The notes under the pieces were generated by a model. That model was not told the origin of the DNA, searched no databases, and worked only from the letters and a program-made list of their open reading frames with translations. The translations under genes were made by a program, and so were the position numbers. This document shows, piece after piece, positions 37,501 to 44,674 of a stretch of 64,000 nucleotides of DNA. Position 1 is the first letter of the stretch, and the number at the start of each line of letters is the position of its first letter. Origin of the DNA: Sediminibacterium magnilacihabitans (GTDB lineage Bacteria; Bacteroidota; Bacteroidia; Chitinophagales; Chitinophagaceae); the NCBI GenBank assembly GCA_002973575.1, contig PVEQ01000018.1:1-64000 (forward strand). Reading direction: 5' to 3'.

Positions 37501-39213
37501 ATAGTAGCCCAATGCTAGGGAATGTCCGCCCACATATAATTCGCCGAGTACACCTGGTGGCAGTACCTGCAGGCTTTGGTCAAGTATATAAGCCTTCACA
37601 TTTGCGATAGGTACGCCTGCAGCAGGATTTACTTCTTGTAAGGTTTGCGAAGGCGAAAATGCTGAATGCAAAATAGTATTGACTTCAGTAGCTCCAAAAT
37701 CATTTATCAGTGTAGCATGTGGCAGCCGTTCCCTGAATTGCTGGTATAACTGTAAAGATAAGGGCTCCCCCCCTACTATTACCATGCGCAAAGAGGCAAG
37801 CCACACAGTACACTCATCATATTGTAGCATGGCTCTCAATAGGGAGGGCGTAAGTGTAAGAAAGCTTAGTTTATGCTGACAGATAAATTGTGCAAATTCC
37901 TTTGGTTCCTTTTGTATCTCTGCAGGAATAATAACTGTGGTAATACCCTTCAGCAGCCCCCCCAACATCTCCCACATTCCGGGCATTACATTTACCGATG
38001 AGCGCTGGCCAATAATATCGCCTTCAACAAAGGGGTAATCATTCCACATCCAATGAAGGCGATTCACTACTTGGCGTTGAACATGTATCACTCCTTTTGG
38101 TTTTCCTGTAGAACCAGAAGTATACATAATTAACAACGGAGAATCAATGCCAACTTCCGGCTGATTTGCCTGTCCAGGCAATGTCTCACCTTCAGCGTCG
38201 ATGCAAATCACCTCCCCTGCAAGAGCAGTGGCCTGCTTTTTTCGGAATTCATCGCAGAGGATAATCTTTAAAGCCGCATCATCAGCGATTTGCTTAACAT
38301 AAGAAAAGGGAAAGGCGGCATCAAGTGGAACATACAAATGGCCCGTTTTTATGATTGCAAGCAAACAAACGATTGATTCAACAGATCGGGGTAAATACAC
38401 GCCTACATTAGCCGACGGCATGTCACTACTTCTTATTTTGGCAGCAACTATTTCGACTTTTTCATGAAGCTCATTGTAGGTAACCGAAACAAATTCATTT
38501 CTAAACGAGTTACCCTTTATGGCCACTTGCCCAGGGTTAGATTTTAACTGCTGGATAAAAAGGTCGTAAATGCTCTCTTCCGGGTAGTCCATCCGATGTT
38601 CTTTTGAAATTGTCAGCACTTGCTTTTGTCCACCTTCAGAAAGTAAGGATAGCTTGGACAACGTTTTGTGCGGCTGTTGACACCACCTGTATAGAAGACT
38701 TATGAAATGATCCAACCATTGTTGCACATACCAGCGCGGAACTGTCGTTTGGTCAAAAATTATTTTGCAATGAGGGCTTTGCCCGGGTTCTACTAAAAAC
38801 GTAACGATACCAGAATAATTGGACTTCTTGGTACTTCCGCTGACAAACGTATAAGGGTGCTCAGCGTCGATATTAGGAGGCGTCCTTCTTTTCCTACCCA
38901 GTTGGGTCTTCACTGATTCTAGCAACTCATGAAGACTATACGCATCGACCTTCTCAAATGACAGAATATGTCTTTTGTTATCAATGACCACTTTTAGCAC
39001 TGTCTTATCTGTACCCAGATATTTTATGAGCAATGCCGAAAAAATTGATAACAATACAGCATCTACACTGACGCCTTTTTTATCACAGAATATCTGCATT
39101 TTCCTTACAAGCTGCTTAAGGAATTTAGCTTCTATCTGTTCGTAGGATCCGTAATGGTGATCTTGTTGCGGCGAACATACAGGCGGTAGCGCCATCGCGA
39201 AAACTCTATTCAT
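34582..39213 (-). CDS. NRPS-PKS loading protein: C*-A-PCP-KS-ACP
   Basis: This 1543-aa protein opens with a remnant of only the C-terminal lobe of a condensation domain (~30-200, no HHxxxDG). The A domain (215-700) has A3 MYTSGSTGKPKG and Lys699 in RPNGKIDR. At the position of the Asp that holds the alpha-amino group (GrsA Asp235) it has Met410, so its substrate is probably not an alpha-amino acid; an aryl acid fits. The PCP has Ser756 (GVDSMGA). The KS (818-1243) has Cys988 (DTACSSS), His1123 and His1163. A second ACP near 1425-1495 has Ser1458 (GFDSIKA). No reductive domain follows, so the first extension should leave a beta-keto group. It sits 5 bp before the next megasynthase and is the expected first protein of the line. 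Confidence 0.9.
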   Translation of the reverse strand: MNRVFAMALPPVCSPQQDHHYGSYEQIEAKFLKQLVRKMQIFCDKKGVSVDAVLLSIFSALLIKYLGTDKTVLKVVIDNKRHILSFEKVDAYSLHELLESVKTQLGRKRRTPPNIDAEHPYTFVSGSTKKSNYSGIVTFLVEPGQSPHCKIIFDQTTVPRWYVQQWLDHFISLLYRWCQQPHKTLSKLSLLSEGGQKQVLTISKEHRMDYPEESIYDLFIQQLKSNPGQVAIKGNSFRNEFVSVTYNELHEKVEIVAAKIRSSDMPSANVGVYLPRSVESIVCLLAIIKTGHLYVPLDAAFPFSYVKQIADDAALKIILCDEFRKKQATALAGEVICIDAEGETLPGQANQPEVGIDSPLLIMYTSGSTGKPKGVIHVQRQVVNRLHWMWNDYPFVEGDIIGQRSSVNVMPGMWEMLGGLLKGITTVIIPAEIQKEPKEFAQFICQHKLSFLTLTPSLLRAMLQYDECTVWLASLRMVIVGGEPLSLQLYQQFRERLPHATLINDFGATEVNTILHSAFSPSQTLQEVNPAAGVPIANVKAYILDQSLQVLPPGVLGELYVGGHSLALGYYNNDQQNQNKFFIHPLLGRLYRTGDSGLLLPTGQIEMKGRMDGAVKINAFLVETAQIEQAILNCSGISKCAVITRPLRSGKNQLHAFLETDDTTLGQRLRQQLADTLPWFMIPSMFHCIPALPLRPNGKIDRMLLQEKTGKKFALQEVDNERSVVQTIRTNVAAILEISEAFISLTTPFFEMGVDSMGAVALIQSLEKIYNVNLPVSTLFDHSTIQELGNYISLLSGNLKNLENETAKRIDRPGREEKDIAVIGVSGRFPKAANAREFWANLLEGKECIEEISSQRWDTAQTYDPDPHKKGKSISKWAGLLENIDQFEPLFFNLSPHEACFMDPQHRLMLMEAWNALEDAAYTPESLVNHQVGVYIGAKKGDYDSLFDPESVIPSAETLIGNDAAVLSARLSYFLNLRGPNLTIDTACSSSLVALHLACQALHSGEIDMALVGGVCINHAASFYVATSRLGIFSPSGKCRAFDDDADGFVHGEGAGFVVLRPMADAKANSDFIYGVIKGTSVNHGGRANGLASPGAAAQSMVQLQAYERFGINPEMISYIEAHGTGTRLGDPIEIDALTRTFRRYTQRSQFCGIGSVKTNIGHLTAAAGITGLIKVLFSLVHRILPPSLNFSQPNKHINFNESPFYVVKEKQEWNPGDKKPLIAAVNSFGMGGTNAHCVVEEACQSPAQANPFPCYLVPLSARTPASLMARMRDMTTWLTQNPSASLCDVAYTLCIGRSFFPFYQLFLVNSIQDLYDQLQQSVVKPAYKEHHHNKGAAHPPMQDADLLNEEMHYKQLSDLKIWIEQGNMPDWEMVFGKTNGNRIPLPGYSFDTQSYWISQPKSQGSAAPAEQETINSVNGKSSQSLKQALLDSVIRLLELSAGQLSYSVSLDNYGFDSIKAVSLKYDLERTLSRPINMEHLNPHHTLSEIENAIRSNGTNEESDAIKKLVDRFMNDQLDIEILDNTTLDKMFEYMENSSSIKE

Positions 39214-39473
39214 ATTGTTGGTAAGTTAAACAAGACTTAAACTGTCATAACTTTATTGGTTTGGTTTAGTATAGACAGCCTGCACAAAGCTGGCTTGACA
39301 TACCTAAACTTCAAGCGAAATCATTTCAGTTAAAAGCAGAAGATGGTAGTCATTATTTTCGCATTAATATCTTCATGATCAAGTTTGCCTATCCGCTAGG
39401 ATTGAGGCTCTTTTGCTACGACGTCTTTGGTACTACCTAAGACCTTTAGTGGAGATAAGATTTGTCGGAGATT
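39214..39473. other. Intergenic gap between AMP ligase and first megasynthase
   Basis: This 260-bp gap is the largest inside the upstream half of the operon. I see no ORF worth keeping, no strong hairpin and no convincing TAnnTTTG promoter. It could hold an internal promoter for the megasynthases. Confidence 0.4.
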
Positions 39474-41132
39474 TCAGCACGAAATAGTTTCATTTAACCT
39501 CTGCCTTAGGGCTTGTTTTAATACTTTTCCAGTAATTCCAACCGGCACGTCATTCTCCCACACCCATTGCAATTTCGAAAGTAATGGCCTGCCCTTTGCG
39601 TGCAAGGTGGCATTCAATTTCTCAAGATATTCTTCTGCATCTGGCCCCTCGTCATTTATAAGTCTTACGAAAACTACTGGCTCTTGCTTTCCTTCAACGC
39701 CTGGAATGCCGACAATGGTACAATCTGCTATTTCTGGATGATGTTTCATAAGTAATTCCTCGTTTTGCAGGGTGTAGAACCAACCATCTTTTGTAAGTAC
39801 CGCATCACTAACGCGGTCCACATGATAAAAACAACCAAGATGGTCCTTATAAGCAAGATCACCAGTAAGAAAATAGCCACGAAGCCGTGACCGGTGCGTG
39901 AGTACCGAATCATTCCAATAGCCATCAGTAATGCTTTCTGATTTAATTCCAAGTCTACCAACACTTCCTTGCGGCACCTCATATCCCTTCTCGTCGAGGA
40001 TGGCAGCCTCGACCCATTTCTGCTGTAGGCCCACGCACCGGTCGTAGTTATTTGTAAACAGCGTATGGATGATTCGGAAGCTGGAATGTCCCATTTCTGA
40101 AGAGCCTAAGCCATCAATGAATTGTGACCCCTGTATACGTTGTTCACCACGATAATGAAAGCCATGTCTGACCAGTTTTCTGATATGCGTTTCATGCGCC
40201 GCATCGCCGCTATTGATCCAAATTGATACACTGTTCAAATCATATTCATCTGGGTCTAGTTCGCTCAATTCGACAAAGGTTTGCGGAAAAGAAACCACAG
40301 TTGAAGGCTTGTACTGTTCAATCGCAGAGGCCACCGCCACACCACTTCTATCCGACATGATTACCAATTCTGATCCATTCAAAATGGCATGGATAGCATA
40401 AGCGATAGAGGCATTGTGGGACGATGGCAGTGATGAGAGGTACCGGTTGATGCCTTGCGCAGGAGGTAACCCTAACAAGTGTCGTATTCCATGGAACCAC
40501 TTTGCGTGTTGTAGTAAAACAGCTTTCGGGACACCTGTTGTCCCCGACGAATGGGTAATCATCACAGGGTCCTTATCATCATGCTCGAATTGGAAATCTT
40601 TTGGTAAAGGTGTTTTAGTTTTGTTTTCTATATGATTGTCGCTAACGAGGAACAATAATTCAGTGTCGGAAATTTCTTTCAGCAGATCTCCGTATCTGGC
40701 GTCATCGGTAAATACCCCTACAGCGCCTGTCTTTTTAAAATGGAGCGCAGCTACTGAGGTTGCCATTGCCCCATTCGTCAAAATAGGAATGGCTCCTATA
40801 CTTGTAAGTGCTACATAATGAACCAGGTATTTGCCTCCTTCATCAAAATAAACACCAACAGGATCCTTAGCCTTAACTCCTTGTCGGAGATACCAAGAAG
40901 CGTAGTAATTCGCTGTTTCCTTTAGTGTTTGAATTGAAAATTCCTTGATAATCTCTCCGTAAAAAGTTTTGAACGGGCAGTGCAGAAATATATTAACCAC
41001 CTCCCTATTGGGGTTCACATTGTAAGCAATTTGAACAAAATTTCCCGCTCCCAAATGTGGATGGAGTTGCAGTTCATTTCGCAATCTGTCCGATAGCAAC
41101 GCGCTTCTTGCCGATGTGTCAACTGATTGCAT
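39474..41132 (-). CDS. AMP-dependent acyl/aryl ligase
   Basis: This 552-aa enzyme of the ANL superfamily has THSSGTTGVPKAVLL (A3), DGLGSSEMGHSSF (A5), YFLTGDLAYKD (A7) and a C-terminal catalytic-lysine motif VPVGITGKVLKQAL (A10). It has no carrier domain, so it makes a CoA thioester or loads a carrier in trans. It overlaps the ADH-synthase-like gene by 14 bp, which ties it to the aminohydroxybenzoate pathway; activation of that acid is the simplest reading. Because the loading protein has its own A domain, one of the two may activate a different acid. The exact substrate cannot be read from the sequence. Confidence 0.85.
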   Translation of the reverse strand: MQSVDTSARSALLSDRLRNELQLHPHLGAGNFVQIAYNVNPNREVVNIFLHCPFKTFYGEIIKEFSIQTLKETANYYASWYLRQGVKAKDPVGVYFDEGGKYLVHYVALTSIGAIPILTNGAMATSVAALHFKKTGAVGVFTDDARYGDLLKEISDTELLFLVSDNHIENKTKTPLPKDFQFEHDDKDPVMITHSSGTTGVPKAVLLQHAKWFHGIRHLLGLPPAQGINRYLSSLPSSHNASIAYAIHAILNGSELVIMSDRSGVAVASAIEQYKPSTVVSFPQTFVELSELDPDEYDLNSVSIWINSGDAAHETHIRKLVRHGFHYRGEQRIQGSQFIDGLGSSEMGHSSFRIIHTLFTNNYDRCVGLQQKWVEAAILDEKGYEVPQGSVGRLGIKSESITDGYWNDSVLTHRSRLRGYFLTGDLAYKDHLGCFYHVDRVSDAVLTKDGWFYTLQNEELLMKHHPEIADCTIVGIPGVEGKQEPVVFVRLINDEGPDAEEYLEKLNATLHAKGRPLLSKLQWVWENDVPVGITGKVLKQALRQRLNETISC

Positions 41133-41913
41133 AAATTGATTCGTTTAATTGTGAATGAACAAGGGCATGCAGCGAGCTCAAAAAGGAATTGAGTTCTGGG
41201 CGCTGAAAAACATTGCGACCAATGCATAAGCCTGTTGCGCCAGATCTGATAGCAAGCGATGCTATTGTAAATATATCTTCATCTGCACATCGTGCACCCC
41301 CCGCAAGAAAAACAGCTATATCGTCGCTCAACTCATGAAGCAGTGGTGGAATCTCATTTATGTTTTCAGGCTGAGGAATTTTTATAGCATCAGCACCCAG
41401 TTCGTAAACCATTCGAATAATTTGCCGGAGTGCATGTACTCTTTTGTCTGCCTGTTCGTATCTGTTCATGTCCTTTGCCATCACCAACACGGGGATACTG
41501 TAAATCATCGCCTCATCTACCACTCTCCCTAAAAGCTTCATGTTATGTGTTTCGTTCTCACCATTGAATAGCAGTTCAATTGAAACTCCATCAGCGCCCA
41601 GCCGCAAAGCAGACTCAATACTTGTAAGCCATTCCTTCTTGGTCGGATCGTTTGCCAGGGTTGACATACCGTTCAAGTGAACCATCACCCCTTTTCCTGC
41701 AAGTAAATTCCTGCAAGCCAGCCGCTCAATTATCCCTTTATGAGCTATAATGCCATTTGCCGCAGGATGCTCGATCCAATTTGCAATTCTTTGCACGTTG
41801 TTGATGCCTTCGAGCGGCCCCATGGTGAGCCCATGATCAATTGGGACAATGATGCCTTTATTAGATTCTTGGTTAACGAATCTGGACCATCTAATTTTTT
41901 TTCCTGCGGACAT
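41119..41913 (-). CDS. ADH synthase-like class I aldolase (AroA'/GriI type)
   Basis: This 264-aa protein of the DeoC/LacD/DhnA aldolase family has VPIDHGLTMGP (Asp26, His27), Schiff-base Lys178 in GADAIKIPQP, and a phosphate-binding SGATGLCIGRNVFQ end. Archaeal AroA' and Streptomyces GriI belong here. GriI condenses aspartate semialdehyde with dihydroxyacetone phosphate to a C7 product, which GriH converts to 3-amino-4-hydroxybenzoate. It is followed 26 bp upstream by the GriH-type partner, so this pairing is strongly indicated. True archaeal shikimate use is unlikely in this setting. Confidence 0.88.
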   Translation of the reverse strand: MSAGKKIRWSRFVNQESNKGIIVPIDHGLTMGPLEGINNVQRIANWIEHPAANGIIAHKGIIERLACRNLLAGKGVMVHLNGMSTLANDPTKKEWLTSIESALRLGADGVSIELLFNGENETHNMKLLGRVVDEAMIYSIPVLVMAKDMNRYEQADKRVHALRQIIRMVYELGADAIKIPQPENINEIPPLLHELSDDIAVFLAGGARCADEDIFTIASLAIRSGATGLCIGRNVFQRPELNSFLSSLHALVHSQLNESIYAIS

Positions 41914-41939
41914 ACAAAAAAATTTAAATGATTGTTTAC

Positions 41940-43157
41940 CTATTTTTCAATGATGTGTTCGTCAACTTTAATTCCGACGTGTCTGCCGGGCTCTGTTACA
42001 TGCCCCAACACTTTATCGCCGGGTTTCAATTCGGTTATGTTCAAAGGAATAACTTTATCAGAGTAAATGCGTACATGCCAGTCATCCTGCATGATCACAT
42101 TTACTTTCTTACCTCCCTCAAATTCAGCCTCGATCAATCGCAATGGACGTATTTCCGTTTTAATTCTTCCTACCGGATACTTTTTCACCTTTCCTGCGGC
42201 ATTTACAACCATAACAGAGGATCCCGCTTTTAATTCACTGAGATAATCTGTGGTATTTGCATTAAAAACGTAACTGTGTACCCCACCAGCATTTACTCTG
42301 AACGGGCGTAACTCCATATAAGGCAAATAAAAAACCTCTGGGCAACACAGCAATCCCCCCTGAGATGTGGAACCTACCAGCATACCTTCGTCCGGATGGA
42401 AGATAGCCGCAAGATCAATACAACCGCGATACCCCATGCCTATTGGCTCTGATCGAGTAATGGTACCTACCTGTAATTTGATATGACTGGTGACTAAGTC
42501 ATCTAATTCTTTAATGAATGAGTTGTACGTTTCGTGCGAGTCGGGAGAGAAAATAATGCCGTCTGCACCAACTTCCATAACACCAAGTGAAACGATAGCG
42601 TCTTCCACATCATTCGTGCTTTTTATTTCCTTCATTAGTATTGTGTCAGTGGGCTGTAACTCCGCAATAACCAACTCCAATGGAATATTGGTCGGATCAT
42701 CGAAGAGTATGCTCAGGTAATCGAACTTTTTTCCCACTTCAATTGCCTTATGAAGAGTGTCAGCATCTTTCACAAAGGCCTTGTAACATATTTTAAGTTT
42801 ATTGTGAAACTCCAACAGCTCTTCATTGCTGGTGGCTATGACAATCTGCTTGCCCGATTCCTCGCCTGGCTGAATGATTTTTTTATTGATAAGTTCTGTT
42901 AGTTCACCCTTATCCTTAACTGAGATAATCTTTTGCAAATGTCCGTTAATCTGCTTTTGATACTTTTCCAAATTGTCAGGATAAAGTATAATACCAGAGT
43001 ATTTGGAACGACAGACTCGTTCTAAGATAGATTCAGCTTGTTTATGTTGTCGAATCAGCGCTGTATCAAACCATATACGAAAGCCATCCTTTGTACTTGA
43101 TGGTTCTTTACTAGACTTAACGACTTTAGTAGTCATCGTGTTTACGATAGTGTTCAT
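41940..43157 (-). CDS. 3-dehydroquinate synthase II-like (AroB'/GriH type)
   Basis: This 405-aa protein matches the DHQ synthase II family: ADGIIFSPDS near 190, VGTITRSEPIGMGYRGCIDL near 232, HPDEGMLVGSTSQGGLLCCP, ELRPFRVNAGGVHSYVF near 290, and GRIKTEIRPLRLIEAEFEGG near 335. In methanogens the enzyme makes dehydroquinate; its relative GriH cyclises and aromatises the GriI product to 3-amino-4-hydroxybenzoate. It sits next to the GriI-like gene, as in grixazone- and manumycin-type clusters. This is the strongest clue to the starter unit. It ends 26 bp before the aldolase gene. Confidence 0.88.
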   Translation of the reverse strand: MNTIVNTMTTKVVKSSKEPSSTKDGFRIWFDTALIRQHKQAESILERVCRSKYSGIILYPDNLEKYQKQINGHLQKIISVKDKGELTELINKKIIQPGEESGKQIVIATSNEELLEFHNKLKICYKAFVKDADTLHKAIEVGKKFDYLSILFDDPTNIPLELVIAELQPTDTILMKEIKSTNDVEDAIVSLGVMEVGADGIIFSPDSHETYNSFIKELDDLVTSHIKLQVGTITRSEPIGMGYRGCIDLAAIFHPDEGMLVGSTSQGGLLCCPEVFYLPYMELRPFRVNAGGVHSYVFNANTTDYLSELKAGSSVMVVNAAGKVKKYPVGRIKTEIRPLRLIEAEFEGGKKVNVIMQDDWHVRIYSDKVIPLNITELKPGDKVLGHVTEPGRHVGIKVDEHIIEK

Positions 43158-43175
43158 ATAGCAAGTATTTATTTT

Positions 43176-43841
43176 TCAAGATAATTTGAAACCGACAATG
43201 TCAAGGTGGATTTGTGGTGCGCCATGTGAAAGTGCACAAGCATAACCTTCATCTAGGAAAACATTTTTTACATGCCAGTTATTGCCTCTCTTGGTGCAAA
43301 TACTGCTTAATTCCGAATTCAGGCTGTTCATTGGCATGTGTAATCCTAATCCCTCCGCCTTGCTTATACTTTCCTTAATAGTCCACATCTGAATAAAGGA
43401 GCGACAGGGGTCAGAAGAGGAACTAAGTCTAGTCCATTCATTATGCATGCAACAGGAACGGTAAGGATCAAGGTCAAACTTTCGGAATTGTTCCACATCA
43501 AGTCCGACCCTGCTTTCATTACTTATAACGCATGCCACCAAACTCGCGGAATGCGAGATGTTAAAATCAATATAATCTGTAATAGTAGGGCGATTAAAAT
43601 TTGACTCCTTGATCTTATATAGGCAGCTCGGAGCCATCATCAATTTCTTTAGTCCCTCCCTCAATAAGATCTTACCCAACAACCTCACTTTTCTATCCCT
43701 TTCAAATACATGAACTTCTATTGATTTCTTTAATCTAAACGGCAACACATGCAGCCATCGCTGGTAAAGATCGTCGTCTATCTGATCTGCATAGGCATAC
43801 AAAAGGCAAGTAATTGGATTGGCGACTAAATAATTCGTCAC
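43176..43841 (-). CDS. Sfp-type 4'-phosphopantetheinyl transferase
   Basis: This 221-aa protein carries the paired motifs of Sfp/AcpT-type enzymes: VGLDVEQF with Asp115 and Glu117 (Mg2+/CoA site), and WTIKESISKAEGLGL with Trp153, Lys156, Glu157 and Lys161. It transfers phosphopantetheine from CoA to the Ser of the PCP and ACP domains. The cluster has five intact carrier domains that need it. Its start overlaps the GT2 stop by 4 bp, and it lies 18 bp before the DHQ-synthase gene. Confidence 0.9.
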   Translation of the reverse strand: MTNYLVANPITCLLYAYADQIDDDLYQRWLHVLPFRLKKSIEVHVFERDRKVRLLGKILLREGLKKLMMAPSCLYKIKESNFNRPTITDYIDFNISHSASLVACVISNESRVGLDVEQFRKFDLDPYRSCCMHNEWTRLSSSSDPCRSFIQMWTIKESISKAEGLGLHMPMNSLNSELSSICTKRGNNWHVKNVFLDEGYACALSHGAPQIHLDIVGFKLS

Positions 43842-44626
43842 TCTTCTATCAGTGTTTGTGGAACAATTTCCGAAATAGGTGTAGGGGAAATCGTTATTAT
43901 CTTAGATCCTTTGTACTGTCTTGCTATTCGCCACGCTTCAAAGGGCAGTTTGATAATTTCATACAGGTTCAGTTTAGACTTACCTTTTTCTAACCATACA
44001 TTAAGTGGTAATTCCAAAGAGCATTCTTCTATTTCCTTGCCTGCTAGCTTAATCCGTTTAAATATTTCCACATCAAAGAGCCATCTGGAAACAAAAGGCT
44101 CTCTGAAAATTTCTATGGCAAGGTCGTTATTAAAGAATTTGGCACCGCATTGGCTGTCGTAAACAGGTATTTTCAAATACATGCTGATGAACGTGGCAAT
44201 CACCCGCCCAATGATATGTCTATAAACAGCTCGTTTAATAACTGAACGAATTTTAGCGATTCTGGAACCAAAAACGAATTCGATATCTGCTTTAAAATTC
44301 TCTAAGAAGTGTTCAACCTCACTAAGAGGAGTCGAAAGGTCTGCATCCATGAAACCAACTATGGATGCGTTGCCCTGATAAGCTGTGGTAAGCATGCCTA
44401 TACGCACAGCTTCTGCCTTACCGAGGTTGCGTTTCAAATTAATAACCTGAACCTGTAACGGAAACCGCTGTTTCAATTGCTGAAGCATTAGTAAGGTATT
44501 ATCGGTGCTTCCGTCATTTACGAAAGTGAGGTGCGCATTGGTGGATAAAAGAAAATCACTGATTTCACCGCAACAAAGACGCTTCTCCTCATTGTAACAA
44601 GGAATCACTACGGCAACAGTATACAT
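43838..44626 (-). CDS. Family 2 glycosyltransferase
   Basis: This 262-aa GT-A protein has VVIPCYNEEKRL, FVNDGSTDNT and the metal-binding FMDADLSTP (Asp94, Asp96). It resembles the dolichyl-phosphate beta-glucosyltransferase/DPM1 group in its LKRNLGKAEAVRIGML segment and DSQCGAKFF motif. It lacks the C-terminal membrane helices of polyprenyl-phosphate enzymes. With the exported GH3 glycosidase next to it, it may add a sugar to the product inside the cell. The alternative is a lipid-linked sugar donor. It lies 48 bp after the GH3 gene. Confidence 0.82.
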   Translation of the reverse strand: MYTVAVVIPCYNEEKRLCCGEISDFLLSTNAHLTFVNDGSTDNTLLMLQQLKQRFPLQVQVINLKRNLGKAEAVRIGMLTTAYQGNASIVGFMDADLSTPLSEVEHFLENFKADIEFVFGSRIAKIRSVIKRAVYRHIIGRVIATFISMYLKIPVYDSQCGAKFFNNDLAIEIFREPFVSRWLFDVEIFKRIKLAGKEIEECSLELPLNVWLEKGKSKLNLYEIIKLPFEAWRIARQYKGSKIITISPTPISEIVPQTLIEE

Positions 44627-44674
44627 AGAATTCTGTTTGTGATCAACCGGTAGCTGGAGATCAAATCCTGATTA

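Noticed and set aside
40000..43157. Archaeal-style shikimate pathway for aromatic amino acids
   Set aside because: The AroA'/AroB' pair sits within an NRPS-PKS operon next to an AMP ligase. Use for 3-amino-4-hydroxybenzoate is more likely than a primary shikimate route.
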